Assembly (NCBI GenBank): GCA_003599415.1
Contig: QZKB01000112.1
Coordinates: 1 to 64,000, forward strand
Source: Ignavibacteriales bacterium
GTDB lineage: Bacteria; Bacteroidota; Ignavibacteria; Ignavibacteriales; SURF-24
Length of the DNA stretch: 64,000 bases
Direction: 5' to 3'
In this document: positions 7,996 through 17,331 of the stretch, in pieces
Position numbering within the stretch: the stretch's first letter is position 1
Layout of the letters: each line of letters begins with the position of its first letter
Notes under the pieces: model-generated
What the model was told of the DNA's origin: nothing
The model's input: only the letters and a program-made list of their open reading frames with translations
Database searches by the model: none
Program-made: the position numbers and the translations under genes

Positions 7996-9851
7996 GAGTA
8001 AATAAATTAAAGTATAAACTAATACTTTTATTTGGGGGATTCACATTTCTCCTGCTCTCCATAATTCTGATTTATTTCTACACTTCTAACATTCAATATA
8101 TTGAAACTCAATCCCAAGGCAGAATAAGCACATATGTAAATTTACTTGAAGAACAAATAAGTAAAGAATGTGATATTACAATACTGGAGCTGAATACTCT
8201 TAAAATGCAAATTGAAAATCTGCCGGATAAAAACGAATATATGAAAAAACATTTTCCACAAATCAAGGAAATTCTTGAAAAATATTTATTGGACAATCCT
8301 TACAAATATTCATCTATATCATACTTTGATAGTTCTGTATCGCAGTCAATAACCGGGCAGACAAACAGGTTGTTCAATGGTGAAATAGTGGCAGATATTG
8401 CTTTAACCGGAGGTATTCCAAACCATTATCCCGCCAAGAATTTAACTGGAAACATTTCCAGTGCAAAAAGATTTATGATTTCTAAGAAGGTGGTTGACAG
8501 AGAGATTGAAATTACTATTCCTCCATCTGAGGACGGTGCTTTTTATTTACTTGCACGAATAAAAATAAACTATTTTTTCAGACAGATAGAAGAAAGACTA
8601 AACCCTCCTACTTCTCTTAAATTTATTGTCGTCTCAAATGATAGTGTGGTTGTTTACACTGAAAACATGAAGCTTATGAATCAAAAGTTAAATACAATAG
8701 ACAGTGATATTTCTAAAAATGGAAATCAACTAATCGATACAGAGTTTCAATTTTATAAATGGAAAAAATATTCTGATTTAAATTTATACATCCTGATAAT
8801 AGATGATTATTATATCGAAGCAGATAAGTTAAAAAATCTTGCGATTAAGATATTTGTTTTTTCTTTTTTTATTCTGCTTGTTGTCCTACTTCTTGTTTTT
8901 TATTTTGCCAATAGAATATCCACCTCGATACAAAAAATAACTGATGTTGCTCAATTAGTTGCTGAAGGTAAATTTGACAAGAGACTTGAGATAAAAAGAA
9001 AGGATGAGCTTGGCATTTTAATAAACTCATTTAATGATATGATTAGAAAACTTGATTCAAATTACAAAGCATTGAATGATTTAAATGTTCAGCTGGAAAA
9101 TAAAGTAAGAGAACTAACTGATACCCGGAATGAACTTTCACATAAACAAAGACTTGCTCTGGTTGGTGAGACTATCTCAAAATTATCTCATGAAATTCAG
9201 AACAAAATAAGTGGATTAAGTATTTGGGTTCAGAATCTTGAACTGCAAACAAGTGATACCTCACCTTCAAGATTTTATATTGAAGAAATAAAAATTGCAT
9301 TAAAATCTTTTCAGGACAAACTTATAAATTTCAAAAAATTCTATAGACAGCCGCAATTGAATCTGCAGGAATTAGAATTTGTTATATTCCTTAAAGATAT
9401 TTTTGACAAATATTCACTCGAACTAAAAGCAAAAGAAATAACAATAGTTCATAATTTAGAAAATAAGTCCTACTCTATTATTATAGATGCAGAACAATTT
9501 GAAGAGGCTCTTGTAAATATTTTATTAAATGCCATTTATTACTCGCCCGAAAAAAGCACAATTGAAATAAGCCTTAATGATTCTGCTGAATATATAACCC
9601 TGAACATCTGTGATAATGGACCAGGAATCAGGTCAGATGATAAAGAAAAATTAATTCAACCGTTTTATACTACTAAATCATCCGGGAGTGGCCTTGGTCT
9701 TGCCATCTCGAACAACATCATCTTGGCTCATAATGGAAAACTAAATTACTTTAACAAGAAAGAAGGCGGCGCCTGTTTCCAGATTGTATTACCCAATAAT
9801 CTTTTTCTAACTAACAACATTAAGAGGGAATATGAGAATTCTCCTGGTTGA
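7992..9851 (+). CDS. Membrane sensor histidine kinase with HAMP domain
   Basis: The 619-residue protein has one membrane helix at about 9-29, a periplasmic sensor region of roughly 250 residues, a second helix (about 288-310) and a HAMP linker. A coiled coil leads to the phosphoacceptor motif SKLSHEIQNK (His 400), followed by the ATPase domain with DNGPGI and GSGLGLAI. It should autophosphorylate and pass phosphate to the adjacent NtrC-type regulator. The ATG overlaps the stop of the binding-protein gene, and the 3' end overlaps the regulator by 20 bases, so the three are probably translationally coupled. The periplasmic domain has no motif I recognise. Confidence 0.92.
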   Translation: MRVNKLKYKLILLFGGFTFLLLSIILIYFYTSNIQYIETQSQGRISTYVNLLEEQISKECDITILELNTLKMQIENLPDKNEYMKKHFPQIKEILEKYLLDNPYKYSSISYFDSSVSQSITGQTNRLFNGEIVADIALTGGIPNHYPAKNLTGNISSAKRFMISKKVVDREIEITIPPSEDGAFYLLARIKINYFFRQIEERLNPPTSLKFIVVSNDSVVVYTENMKLMNQKLNTIDSDISKNGNQLIDTEFQFYKWKKYSDLNLYILIIDDYYIEADKLKNLAIKIFVFSFFILLVVLLLVFYFANRISTSIQKITDVAQLVAEGKFDKRLEIKRKDELGILINSFNDMIRKLDSNYKALNDLNVQLENKVRELTDTRNELSHKQRLALVGETISKLSHEIQNKISGLSIWVQNLELQTSDTSPSRFYIEEIKIALKSFQDKLINFKKFYRQPQLNLQELEFVIFLKDIFDKYSLELKAKEITIVHNLENKSYSIIIDAEQFEEALVNILLNAIYYSPEKSTIEISLNDSAEYITLNICDNGPGIRSDDKEKLIQPFYTTKSSGSGLGLAISNNIILAHNGKLNYFNKKEGGACFQIVLPNNLFLTNNIKREYENSPG

Positions 9852-11223
9852 TGACGACGATATTATAAGAAACGGAATTCAGACTTTTTTAATGAACAAT
9901 AGACATTATGTGAAAAGTATTAATAATGCCTCAAAAGCTCTAGAATTTACCGGCAATGAAAGTTTCGACCTTATTATTACTGATATAATGATGCCGGTAA
10001 TGAACGGAATTGAATTCTTAAAAGAGTTAAGAAAAAATTCTATCCTAACCCCAGTAATACTAATCACCGCTTATGCCTCTGTGGAAGATGCTGTAAAGGC
10101 AATGAAAATTGGTGCTGAAGATTATCTTACAAAACCTTTAAATCTTGAAGAACTAAGACTGAAAATTGATAAAATTAAAAATAAATGTGACCTGATAGAA
10201 GAGAACAAGTTTTTAAAAGACAAAATTAATAAACTGGAATTCAGAGAAATAATAGGTGAAAGTAAATTAATTAATGAAGTAAAAAATAAAATTCTTAAGG
10301 TGGCTGCAGATCCTGATGTATCTGTCATGATTTACGGTGAAAGCGGAACCGGTAAAGAATTAGTTGCACAGAACATTCATTATATGAGTAATCGCAGGAA
10401 CAAACCTTTTATAGCAATTAATTGTGCATCTCTAAATGAGGAGCTTTTGGAGAGCGAGTTGTTTGGTCATGTTAAAGGAGCATTTACAAATGCTTTAAAA
10501 GATAAACCCGGATTGTTCCTAATAGCAAATAATGGTTCGTTGTTTCTTGATGAAGTAAGTGAAATGAGTCCCAGACTTCAGGCAAAACTCCTGCGCGTTT
10601 TACAGGAAAAACAATTTCAACCGGTTGGCAGCGTTGATATAATTAATATCGATGTCAGGATACTTGGTGCATCAAACCAGAATTTAAAGAAGCTGATTGA
10701 AGAAAATAAATTCAGGGAAGATCTTTTTTACCGTTTAAATGTAGTTGAAATTAGCCTCCCGAAACTTGAAGAAAGAAAGGAAGATATTCCGTTACTTATA
10801 AATCATTTTATTGAAAAAGAGTTTGAGCGGACAAAAAAACGAATTACACTTGCTCCTGAAGTTACTGAAATTCTAATTAACCACAGCTGGAGAGGAAATA
10901 TCCGTGAGTTGGAAAACTTTATAAAGATGCTTGCTGTGATTTCTGAAAATAAAATGATCCAGATAACTGATCTGCCTGAATCATTCTTTGTCAACATAAT
11001 AGCTAATTCAGGCAAGCAGAAAGAGCTGTGGGAAAAATATGATTTTCAGAATGCACTTAATTCGGCTGTTGAAAACTTTGAAAAAGAATTTCTTAAGTAT
11101 CATATAGAAAAAAATAATGGAAATATTTCAAAAACTGCGGAAGCAATTGGACTTTCCCGCGTTTCACTTTACAAAAAAATCAACCAGTACAATCTTCTTC
11201 ACGAAGAAAGTGTAAATACCTGA
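9832..11223 (+). CDS. NtrC-family sigma-54-dependent response regulator
   Basis: The domains in order are an N-terminal receiver (DDD near residue 8, phosphoacceptor D51 in TDIMMP, and KP at the end), a sigma-54-interacting AAA+ ATPase (Walker A GESGTGKE at 169-176), and a C-terminal Fis-type helix-turn-helix (NISKTAEAIGLSRVSLYKK). The sigma-54 contact loop reads GAFTNA at 216-221, where GAFTGA is usual, so N220 replaces the conserved glycine. It should activate sigma-54 promoters when phosphorylated by the preceding kinase. I did not find a convincing GG-N10-GC promoter in the 214 bases downstream, so its targets may lie elsewhere. The start overlaps the kinase gene, behind GAGGGAAT. Confidence 0.93.
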   Translation: MRILLVDDDDIIRNGIQTFLMNNRHYVKSINNASKALEFTGNESFDLIITDIMMPVMNGIEFLKELRKNSILTPVILITAYASVEDAVKAMKIGAEDYLTKPLNLEELRLKIDKIKNKCDLIEENKFLKDKINKLEFREIIGESKLINEVKNKILKVAADPDVSVMIYGESGTGKELVAQNIHYMSNRRNKPFIAINCASLNEELLESELFGHVKGAFTNALKDKPGLFLIANNGSLFLDEVSEMSPRLQAKLLRVLQEKQFQPVGSVDIINIDVRILGASNQNLKKLIEENKFREDLFYRLNVVEISLPKLEERKEDIPLLINHFIEKEFERTKKRITLAPEVTEILINHSWRGNIRELENFIKMLAVISENKMIQITDLPESFFVNIIANSGKQKELWEKYDFQNALNSAVENFEKEFLKYHIEKNNGNISKTAEAIGLSRVSLYKKINQYNLLHEESVNT

Positions 11224-11437
11224 AGAAATTGTAAACTTGCATTAACACTACGTAAATAATCTCTATTCACACTAAAACCTCTGGGTTTCCATATCTTTTT
11301 CCTTATTAACAATTTATTGTAAATCTTAATTAACAAACATCATTTAATCCATCTCTTCTTTAGCCATAAAAATAAAACTTTTGCGATTCAATAAACCGGT
11401 ACAATGCTTGAGTAATTAAAATTAAAATTGAGAAAGT

Positions 11438-11833
11438 ATGACAACAAATTACTATCAGGCAGCAACCTCTAAAAAAAAGATAGACTCACTATTAATTATC
11501 GAAAAGGATGATCTTCAGCGCAAAGGGTTAACAGTTGCACTCATGGATTACTTCAATGAAATCCGTTCCACAGATAATCCTGTCGAAGCTCTTCATCAAT
11601 CTGCATCTAAAAAATTTAATATCATAATTAGCGATTATCATTTCGACATAATGACAGGAAAAGACTTGATTCGTAGACTTATCAAACAGAGTCCTGAAAG
11701 TCGCTTCTTCATATTTACCGTGAATTTAAATGATCAATGCAGAAATGAATTAGAGGAGCTTGGAATTGAGAATGTTTTTGAAAAACCAATAGATATAAAA
11801 TCACTAGTAAATAAAATAATTCAAACTACTTAG
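11438..11833 (+). CDS. Stand-alone receiver-domain response regulator
   Basis: The 131-residue protein is a single CheY-like receiver with the acidic pair EKDD (about residues 22-25), phosphoacceptor D66 in IIISDYHFD, and the conserved KP (FEKPID) near the end. It has no output domain, so it acts by protein contact or as a phosphate relay. The gene lies 9 bases before a lipoprotein gene with a strong ribosome site and about 210 bases after the NtrC-type regulator. It may therefore belong to either group. Its partner kinase is not obvious; the kinase at 8 kb is the nearest candidate. Confidence 0.85.
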   Translation: MTTNYYQAATSKKKIDSLLIIEKDDLQRKGLTVALMDYFNEIRSTDNPVEALHQSASKKFNIIISDYHFDIMTGKDLIRRLIKQSPESRFFIFTVNLNDQCRNELEELGIENVFEKPIDIKSLVNKIIQTT

Positions 11834-11842
11834 GGAGGTATA

Positions 11843-12511
11843 ATGTCAATTTCAGTAACAGGATCCAGACTTTCTTACTTAATTATAATTCTTCTTTTGT
11901 TAATAACTGTATCTGATTGTAAGAAAGATAATAATCCGACAGAATCAAACAATAATGGCAATTCAAATGGTAATGGCGATGGAAACGGCACAAGCACAGA
12001 TGCAAACCAATCCAGAAATGAAAACTGGTTACTTGGGACCTGGGAAGGAACTACACCGGAGGATGCAGCAGCTCCTTTTAATAATAAAAAAGTCAGAATG
12101 GTTTTAACTGCTGTAAAACTTGCAACTGAAACACATCCGGCGGAAACCCAAACAAGTAGAACTTATGCTTATACCGGCACTATTACATGGGATGCAGGTG
12201 GAAACGAAGAGTGGGCAATGGCAATTTATGAAAAAGATTTCCTTTCGAATACCGGTGGTGGCTCTGTAGATTGGGGATGCACCACGTCAAAACCAAGCAA
12301 CATGTTTACCGAAAGTATTTCAATTCGCGCATTTGATACTACAAATGTAACTCCCTTACACAACATATCACTTGATTGGGGACCTGCTATTACAAACTCT
12401 TCATCAAGTTATAGCTATTTGGATTTGTATGGAGATATTGAAGCTGACTATGGTTCAAATGAACAGTTTGTTTTTACTCCCGAGAAAGTTTTACGCTTAA
12501 CAAAAAAATAA
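11843..12511 (+). CDS. Lipoprotein of unknown function
   Basis: A signal sequence ends in the lipobox ITVSDC (Cys 26), followed by an Asn/Gly-rich flexible tether (about residues 31-55) and a compact, Trp-rich domain of about 160 residues beginning ENWLLGTWEGTTPED. The tether and the beta-rich, cysteine-poor domain suggest a surface or periplasmic lipoprotein with a lipocalin-like or immunoglobulin-like fold, but I do not recognise a family. The ribosome site GGGAGGT is the strongest in the neighbourhood. The gene sits between the lone receiver and a T9SS cargo gene, probably in one operon. Confidence 0.75.
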   Translation: MSISVTGSRLSYLIIILLLLITVSDCKKDNNPTESNNNGNSNGNGDGNGTSTDANQSRNENWLLGTWEGTTPEDAAAPFNNKKVRMVLTAVKLATETHPAETQTSRTYAYTGTITWDAGGNEEWAMAIYEKDFLSNTGGGSVDWGCTTSKPSNMFTESISIRAFDTTNVTPLHNISLDWGPAITNSSSSYSYLDLYGDIEADYGSNEQFVFTPEKVLRLTKK

Positions 12512-12537
12512 ATCAATAACAACCAAAGGATTATAAA

Positions 12538-13605
12538 ATGAAAAGAATGATATTATTACTTTTAATGTTGATTTCTTTCAACAACTTTTTCTCACAAATA
12601 TCCATTGAATATGAAGACTGGAACTCGGCTGCTTTTTTAGGTAGAATACACAATGGGTATACTACAACTCCATTAGGTGAACAAATTTCAGTCAATATCG
12701 GAACGGCTTCGGATGCTCCACAGGTTTGGGATTTCTCGAATTATACTTATGAACATATGACCATTGATGAGATAGTCGATCCATCAACAACTCCATTTTT
12801 CTCTCAGGTTCCAACAAGTAATTATTGCAGCCAAGGATACTACCTTGATTCCCCCAATGATTTTTTCTATGAATATTATGAGAGCACACCTGATAATGTT
12901 TTTCTATTAGCGATGACCGGTATTATGGGTCCGGAATCAATAACTTTTTATACACCACCGGTACCTCAAATGATGTTTCCTGTTACTTATGGAACAAGTT
13001 GGGATTATACAAGTGACGAAACACCGAATCCTATTATGCCAACCATTACGACTGTAACCAAATATATTTATACTGTTGATGCGTTTGGTACGCTCAAACT
13101 ACCTGAGGGCGAGTTCGCGGCTCTAAGACTAAAAGTAGATGTAATTTCAGAGACACATACTCCCTTCGGCAATCAGGTGGGAGGATCAATAATGTATAAC
13201 TTTATTACTGAAGACGGAACAGTTGGCGCTGCAATTTCAATTGATTCCTCTCAGGCTGGTTTGGAGACTGTAATGTGTTATGGAATAGGTTACTCGGTTA
13301 CTGAAGGAGCTACTGCCGTTGAACAGAACAAAGAGTTACCAAACACATTTTCGCTGCTTCAGAATTACCCCAATCCTTTTAATCCTACAACTACAATCCG
13401 TTTCAGTATAAAAGAAGCAACACATACATCCTTGAAAGTATTTGATATACTTGGGAATGAAGTACAAATGCTGGTTAACGAAATAAAAGCCCCCGGAATT
13501 TATGAGGTTGAATTTGATGCCGCAAACCTTAACAGCGGAACATATTTTTATAGACTTGAAACAGAAAATTATTCATCGATTAAAAAATTCCTATTACTAA
13601 AATAA
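12538..13605 (+). CDS. Secreted protein with T9SS C-terminal sorting domain
   Basis: A signal peptide (about residues 1-19, MKRMILLLLMLISFNNFFS) is followed by about 240 residues of beta-rich sequence of unknown function, then a type A sorting domain from about residue 270 (NTFSLLQNYPNPFNPTTTI ... GTYFYRLET ... KFLLLK). Such domains direct cargo through the type IX system to the cell surface, where they are normally cleaved. The gene follows the lipoprotein by 26 bases and is closed by a strong terminator. Confidence 0.85.
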   Translation: MKRMILLLLMLISFNNFFSQISIEYEDWNSAAFLGRIHNGYTTTPLGEQISVNIGTASDAPQVWDFSNYTYEHMTIDEIVDPSTTPFFSQVPTSNYCSQGYYLDSPNDFFYEYYESTPDNVFLLAMTGIMGPESITFYTPPVPQMMFPVTYGTSWDYTSDETPNPIMPTITTVTKYIYTVDAFGTLKLPEGEFAALRLKVDVISETHTPFGNQVGGSIMYNFITEDGTVGAAISIDSSQAGLETVMCYGIGYSVTEGATAVEQNKELPNTFSLLQNYPNPFNPTTTIRFSIKEATHTSLKVFDILGNEVQMLVNEIKAPGIYEVEFDAANLNSGTYFYRLETENYSSIKKFLLLK

Positions 13606-13650
13606 AACTGAAGTTGAATGGTTATTTTCAAAGTCTATTCCCAATAAAAT

Positions 13651-13684
13651 AAAAACCGGTTTTTACAAACCGGTTTTTATTTTA
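13651..13684 (+). terminator. Rho-independent terminator
   Basis: AAAAACCGGTTT (13651-13662) pairs with AAACCGGTTTTT (13667-13678) around a four-base loop, and T-rich sequence follows. It ends the 11.4-13.6 kb transcript. The symmetry would let it act in either direction, but no minus-strand gene is near. Confidence 0.85.
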
Positions 13685-13778
13685 ATACCACAATACTTTA
13701 TTTTTTTTCGCTTTTACCGATAATATTAAGAAGATTCACTTAGTCTTACATTAAAAATTCCTGAGCAGCCAGAAATAT

Positions 13779-14099
13779 ATGGATAGAATAGTAACTGTAA
13801 ATGAATTAAAAGAGGGTATGACGATCACGCAACCCGTTAAGAACCGTTTTGGCCAGCTAATAATAGCTTCGGATCAGAAAATTGAATTAAAACATTTAAA
13901 TGTTTTAAAAATCTGGGGAATTCATTCAGTTACCATTGAGGGCGAATCTGACAATGAAAATAATCAACTAATAAACGAAGAAATAAGAAATGAAGCAGAA
14001 AGAATCCTTCAGAAACGTATAAATTGGTTACCTGAAAAACTTTTTGAAAAAGAATTATATGAATTAGCATTAATGAAGATAATACAAAAACTACTATAA
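13779..14099 (+). CDS. Small protein resembling the N-terminal domain of HD-GYP/HDOD regulators
   Basis: The 106-residue protein begins MDRIVTVNELKEGMTITQPV and contains 'GQLIIASDQKIELKHLNVLKIWGI'. This is the pattern of the small beta-rich domain found at the N-terminus of HD-GYP proteins or next to HDOD genes. Here it is encoded as a separate polypeptide 18 bases before an HDOD gene. The last 40 residues are helical and charged. It probably acts with the HDOD protein in signalling. The family match is by recognition only. Confidence 0.65.
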   Translation: MDRIVTVNELKEGMTITQPVKNRFGQLIIASDQKIELKHLNVLKIWGIHSVTIEGESDNENNQLINEEIRNEAERILQKRINWLPEKLFEKELYELALMKIIQKLL

Positions 14100-14117
14100 A
14101 GTCTAAGTCTGGTTTAA

Positions 14118-14966
14118 ATGAAATCATTTGAAAAAATCTTATCCGGAATAGGCAATCTACCCACGCTACCTACTGTATATGCCTCGCTTTCAGAAGCAGT
14201 TTCGGATCCTCATACTTCCAATGAACAATTGGCAAAAATTATATCTGCCGATCAGGCCTCTATCTTCAAAATTCTAAAAATAGCAAACTCCTCTTTTTTT
14301 GGTCTTCGTGGAAGAATTGATACAATTTCACAGGCAATTCTATTCCTTGGTTTTAATGAAATTAGAAATATTGTATTTGCCTTAACAATAATGAATCTCT
14401 TCCCCAGGGAAAGACATATATCCAGCTTTAAACCAATAGACTTTTGGGCTCATTCAATTGCTACCGGTATTATTACCAGAAAAATTGGAGCCCAAATAGG
14501 AATTAAAAACCTGGAGAGTTTTTTTATTTCTGGTGTATTGCATGATATTGGAAAACTTGTATTTCTTGAATTTGCACATAAGGAATATATACAGGTAATA
14601 GAATTAGTTGAATCTAAAAACTGTCTGATAAGGGAAGCAGAAAAAGAAGTTTTTAATATGGATCATGCACGTGCGGGTTATTTACTTGCCGAAAAATGGA
14701 AATTACCTTTAAGTATCCAGAACGCAATTTATTATCACCATAATGGTTATAGTAATTCAGACAAAGATTTGGCATCTGCATCTGTTCATACTGCAGATAT
14801 TTTTGCACGCACTCTTGAATTAGGTTTCCCCGGAGATAACCTAATCCCTCGTCCAAATAACAACGTAATAGAAATACTAAATCTTCCTTCGGGATTTTTA
14901 TCATCAATAGCTAAACCAGTTAAGAAAGATTTTGAGCATTTGGTAGAAATTATGTTAACACTGTAA
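14118..14966 (+). CDS. HDOD-domain signalling protein
   Basis: The 282-residue protein is a single HDOD module: 'LPTLPTVYASLSEAVSDPHTS' at the start, 'ANSSFFGLRG' and 'ISQAILFLGFNEIRNIV' in the core, and an HD-like motif VLHDIGK with H142-D143. HDOD proteins are mostly non-catalytic regulators linked to c-di-GMP, chemotaxis or two-component signalling. Retention of HDIGK leaves open some residual metal binding. Its stop shares one base with the start of the downstream kinase (TAATG), so the two are likely translated together. Confidence 0.88.
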   Translation: MKSFEKILSGIGNLPTLPTVYASLSEAVSDPHTSNEQLAKIISADQASIFKILKIANSSFFGLRGRIDTISQAILFLGFNEIRNIVFALTIMNLFPRERHISSFKPIDFWAHSIATGIITRKIGAQIGIKNLESFFISGVLHDIGKLVFLEFAHKEYIQVIELVESKNCLIREAEKEVFNMDHARAGYLLAEKWKLPLSIQNAIYYHHNGYSNSDKDLASASVHTADIFARTLELGFPGDNLIPRPNNNVIEILNLPSGFLSSIAKPVKKDFEHLVEIMLTL

Positions 14967-17065
14967 TGGAAAGGCAAACATCAGATAACAACCATATTTT
15001 TATTGCTTCCATGTCAGAAGTAAGCCCAAAAACATTATTTGGTAAGTCTTATAATGAATTAATTTCAGAAGGATTAAAAGTATTTCAGACATTCCCAGGT
15101 TTTTCTTCAACTTCTTTGTTTTTGTTGGATACGAATGATTTTACTTTTTATTTCAAATATTCTGTTCCTGAACAGAACAAATTAGAAATAAAAGATATTT
15201 TTGAGCATCTTGTTGAAAATGGTTCCATAGCTCAATCACTAACCAGTACCGATTTTGTAATAATTGATAATGATGATCCCCTATTCCATTCTAAAATAAT
15301 TATTATTCCATTAATTGCTTATACCGGAATTATTGGTATTATAATTATTTTGCTTAATCGCTCAAATACACTTACAGACGAGATAAAACAATTATTACGT
15401 ATTCATGCTAATTACCTTGCCTTGATTATAAATAATAAAGATCAGCTTTCCGAAATCCAACACCTTAAAGAAATAACTGATCAGAAAATTGCTTATAGTA
15501 CAAAAGATATTGTTAAAAGTACTTTAGAATTAAAAGTCATACTTGATTCAGTACAAACCGGCATTATTATAGTGGAGAATAAATCTGAATTAATAATAGA
15601 AGCAAATGGACTTGCGGTCAATCTTATAGGAACAGATAAAAGTAAAATAATTGGTACAAAACCAGATAGCTTTTTTTTATTTAGCGATTTAAAAGTTGGA
15701 AAAAATTCAGTCATAAACAATCAGGAAGGGCTGCTAAAAAAGTATAATGGTAAGCTAGTTCCAATCATAAAATCTGTCGCATTTATAACTATAGATAATC
15801 AGGAATACCGAATTGAAAGTTTCCTGGATATTTCAGTACGCAAGGAAATGGAATATGCCCTGGAAAGGGCACGTTTCGAACTTGAACAAAAAGTGGAAGA
15901 AAGAACAATTCAATTGTTTAATTCAAACAAAGAATTACAGAAAGAAATTAATGATCGAAAAAAAGCTGAAGAGGATATTTTAAAACTTTACTGGGCGGTT
16001 GAACAAAGTCCTTTTTCTATATTTATAACAGATACAAAAGGAAATATTGAATATGTTAACCATTGTTTTTGTGATATCACGGGATATAAATATGAAGAAG
16101 TATTAGGTTTAAATCCTTGTTCATTCTGCACCGATGAGGCTACTACAAGTGTTTTAAGTGAAATTTGGGAAATTGTGCTCAAAGGTTCTGAATGGAAAGG
16201 TGAATTTATGAATAAAAAGAAAAACGGTGAACTTTTCTGGGTTTCATCTTCAATTTCACCTATTAGAAATGTGGAGGGTGAAATAACCCATTTTCTGGCC
16301 ATTCAGGAAGATATTACATTAAAAAAATCAGCACAACAGAAATTGCTTGAAGCCAAAAAAAAGGTTGAGGAATCAGAAAAATTAAAGACTGCAATCCTGG
16401 CAAATATGAGCCATGAATTACGCACTCCAATAATTGGCATCCTTGGCTTTTCACAAATTCTATCTGAGGATTTAAAAGAGCCAATCCAAAACAATATGGT
16501 TAGAAGTATTTATTCTTCAGGTAAACGATTAAAAAATACTGTAGACGATATTATATTTTTGACAAGATTTGACGGATCAGATATTGTTTTAAAATCTGAT
16601 ACTGTAAATATTCCGGAATTAGTGAACGAATTAGGAGTTAATTATACTAAAACGGCAGCAGAAAAAAATTTAGTTTTTAATTTACAGGTACAAAACAATA
16701 ATCTGTATTGTAAATTGGATTCAGAATTATTTGGTGAGGCTCTTTTTAAAATTGTCGATAATGCCTTTAAGTTCACTAATATTGGCTCGGTCTCAATTGT
16801 CATAGACTCAGAGATTAAAAATGAAATCAAATGGATTATAATAAAAGTAATTGATACCGGAATTGGAATAGAAGAAAAGAGTTACGAAATCATTTTTGAA
16901 GCATTCAGACAGCAGAGTGAAGGATTCTCCAGAAATTATGAGGGTTGCGGTTTTGGACTAACTATTGCGAAAAAAATAATCACATCAATGAACGGGTTTA
17001 TTACAATAGAAAGTTTAATTAACAAAGGTTCAACTTTTACAATATGGCTCCCTTCGGCTGAATAA
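14966..17065 (+). CDS. Soluble GAF/PAS sensor histidine kinase
   Basis: The 699-residue protein has no membrane helix or signal. In order it shows a GAF-like N-terminal domain (about 20-155), a PAS domain (about 185-290), a coiled coil, a second PAS with PAC motif (about 340-460, 'FITDTKGNIEYVNHCFCDITGY'), the HisKA box ANMSHELRTPI (His 483), and an ATPase domain with DNAFKF, DTGIGI and GCGFGLTIA. It should sense a cytoplasmic signal. No receiver is fused or follows directly; the lone receiver at 11.4 kb is a possible partner. It is the last gene of the 13.8-17.1 kb operon. Confidence 0.92.
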   Translation: MERQTSDNNHIFIASMSEVSPKTLFGKSYNELISEGLKVFQTFPGFSSTSLFLLDTNDFTFYFKYSVPEQNKLEIKDIFEHLVENGSIAQSLTSTDFVIIDNDDPLFHSKIIIIPLIAYTGIIGIIIILLNRSNTLTDEIKQLLRIHANYLALIINNKDQLSEIQHLKEITDQKIAYSTKDIVKSTLELKVILDSVQTGIIIVENKSELIIEANGLAVNLIGTDKSKIIGTKPDSFFLFSDLKVGKNSVINNQEGLLKKYNGKLVPIIKSVAFITIDNQEYRIESFLDISVRKEMEYALERARFELEQKVEERTIQLFNSNKELQKEINDRKKAEEDILKLYWAVEQSPFSIFITDTKGNIEYVNHCFCDITGYKYEEVLGLNPCSFCTDEATTSVLSEIWEIVLKGSEWKGEFMNKKKNGELFWVSSSISPIRNVEGEITHFLAIQEDITLKKSAQQKLLEAKKKVEESEKLKTAILANMSHELRTPIIGILGFSQILSEDLKEPIQNNMVRSIYSSGKRLKNTVDDIIFLTRFDGSDIVLKSDTVNIPELVNELGVNYTKTAAEKNLVFNLQVQNNNLYCKLDSELFGEALFKIVDNAFKFTNIGSVSIVIDSEIKNEIKWIIIKVIDTGIGIEEKSYEIIFEAFRQQSEGFSRNYEGCGFGLTIAKKIITSMNGFITIESLINKGSTFTIWLPSAE

Positions 17066-17331
17066 AACTCCCTGGATAAAAAACAAAAATTCGTTTTTCC
17101 CCTCAATCATTTTTTATAAAGTTTACAAAATTGCCATTTCTTTAGCAAGCAATTATTTATTTAAAAAGTATTGCTTGATTACCATACTACTTTAAGTTTA
17201 TGTTTGTTGCAGACAGTTTTATTATTCCTTTAATAATTCCGGCTGCTTCTGATGGTTTTATGAAATCTCTTTAACTATTTTTACGGCAAAGTAAAATCAA
17301 TTATTGTCTCTTAACATAAACGGAATGCGAT

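Noticed and set aside
11306-11335. Second Pho-like TTAACA pair
   Set aside because: The two copies are 24 bases apart, not 11 or 22, and no phosphate gene is near.
11224-11437. Sigma-54 promoter between the NtrC regulator and the receiver gene
   Set aside because: No GG-N10-GC element; the nearest GG (11398) has GA at the required position.
17146-17177. CAAGCAAT...ATTGCTTG inverted repeat before the GH2 operon
   Set aside because: Long AT-rich loop and no matching regulator; could be chance in AT-rich DNA.
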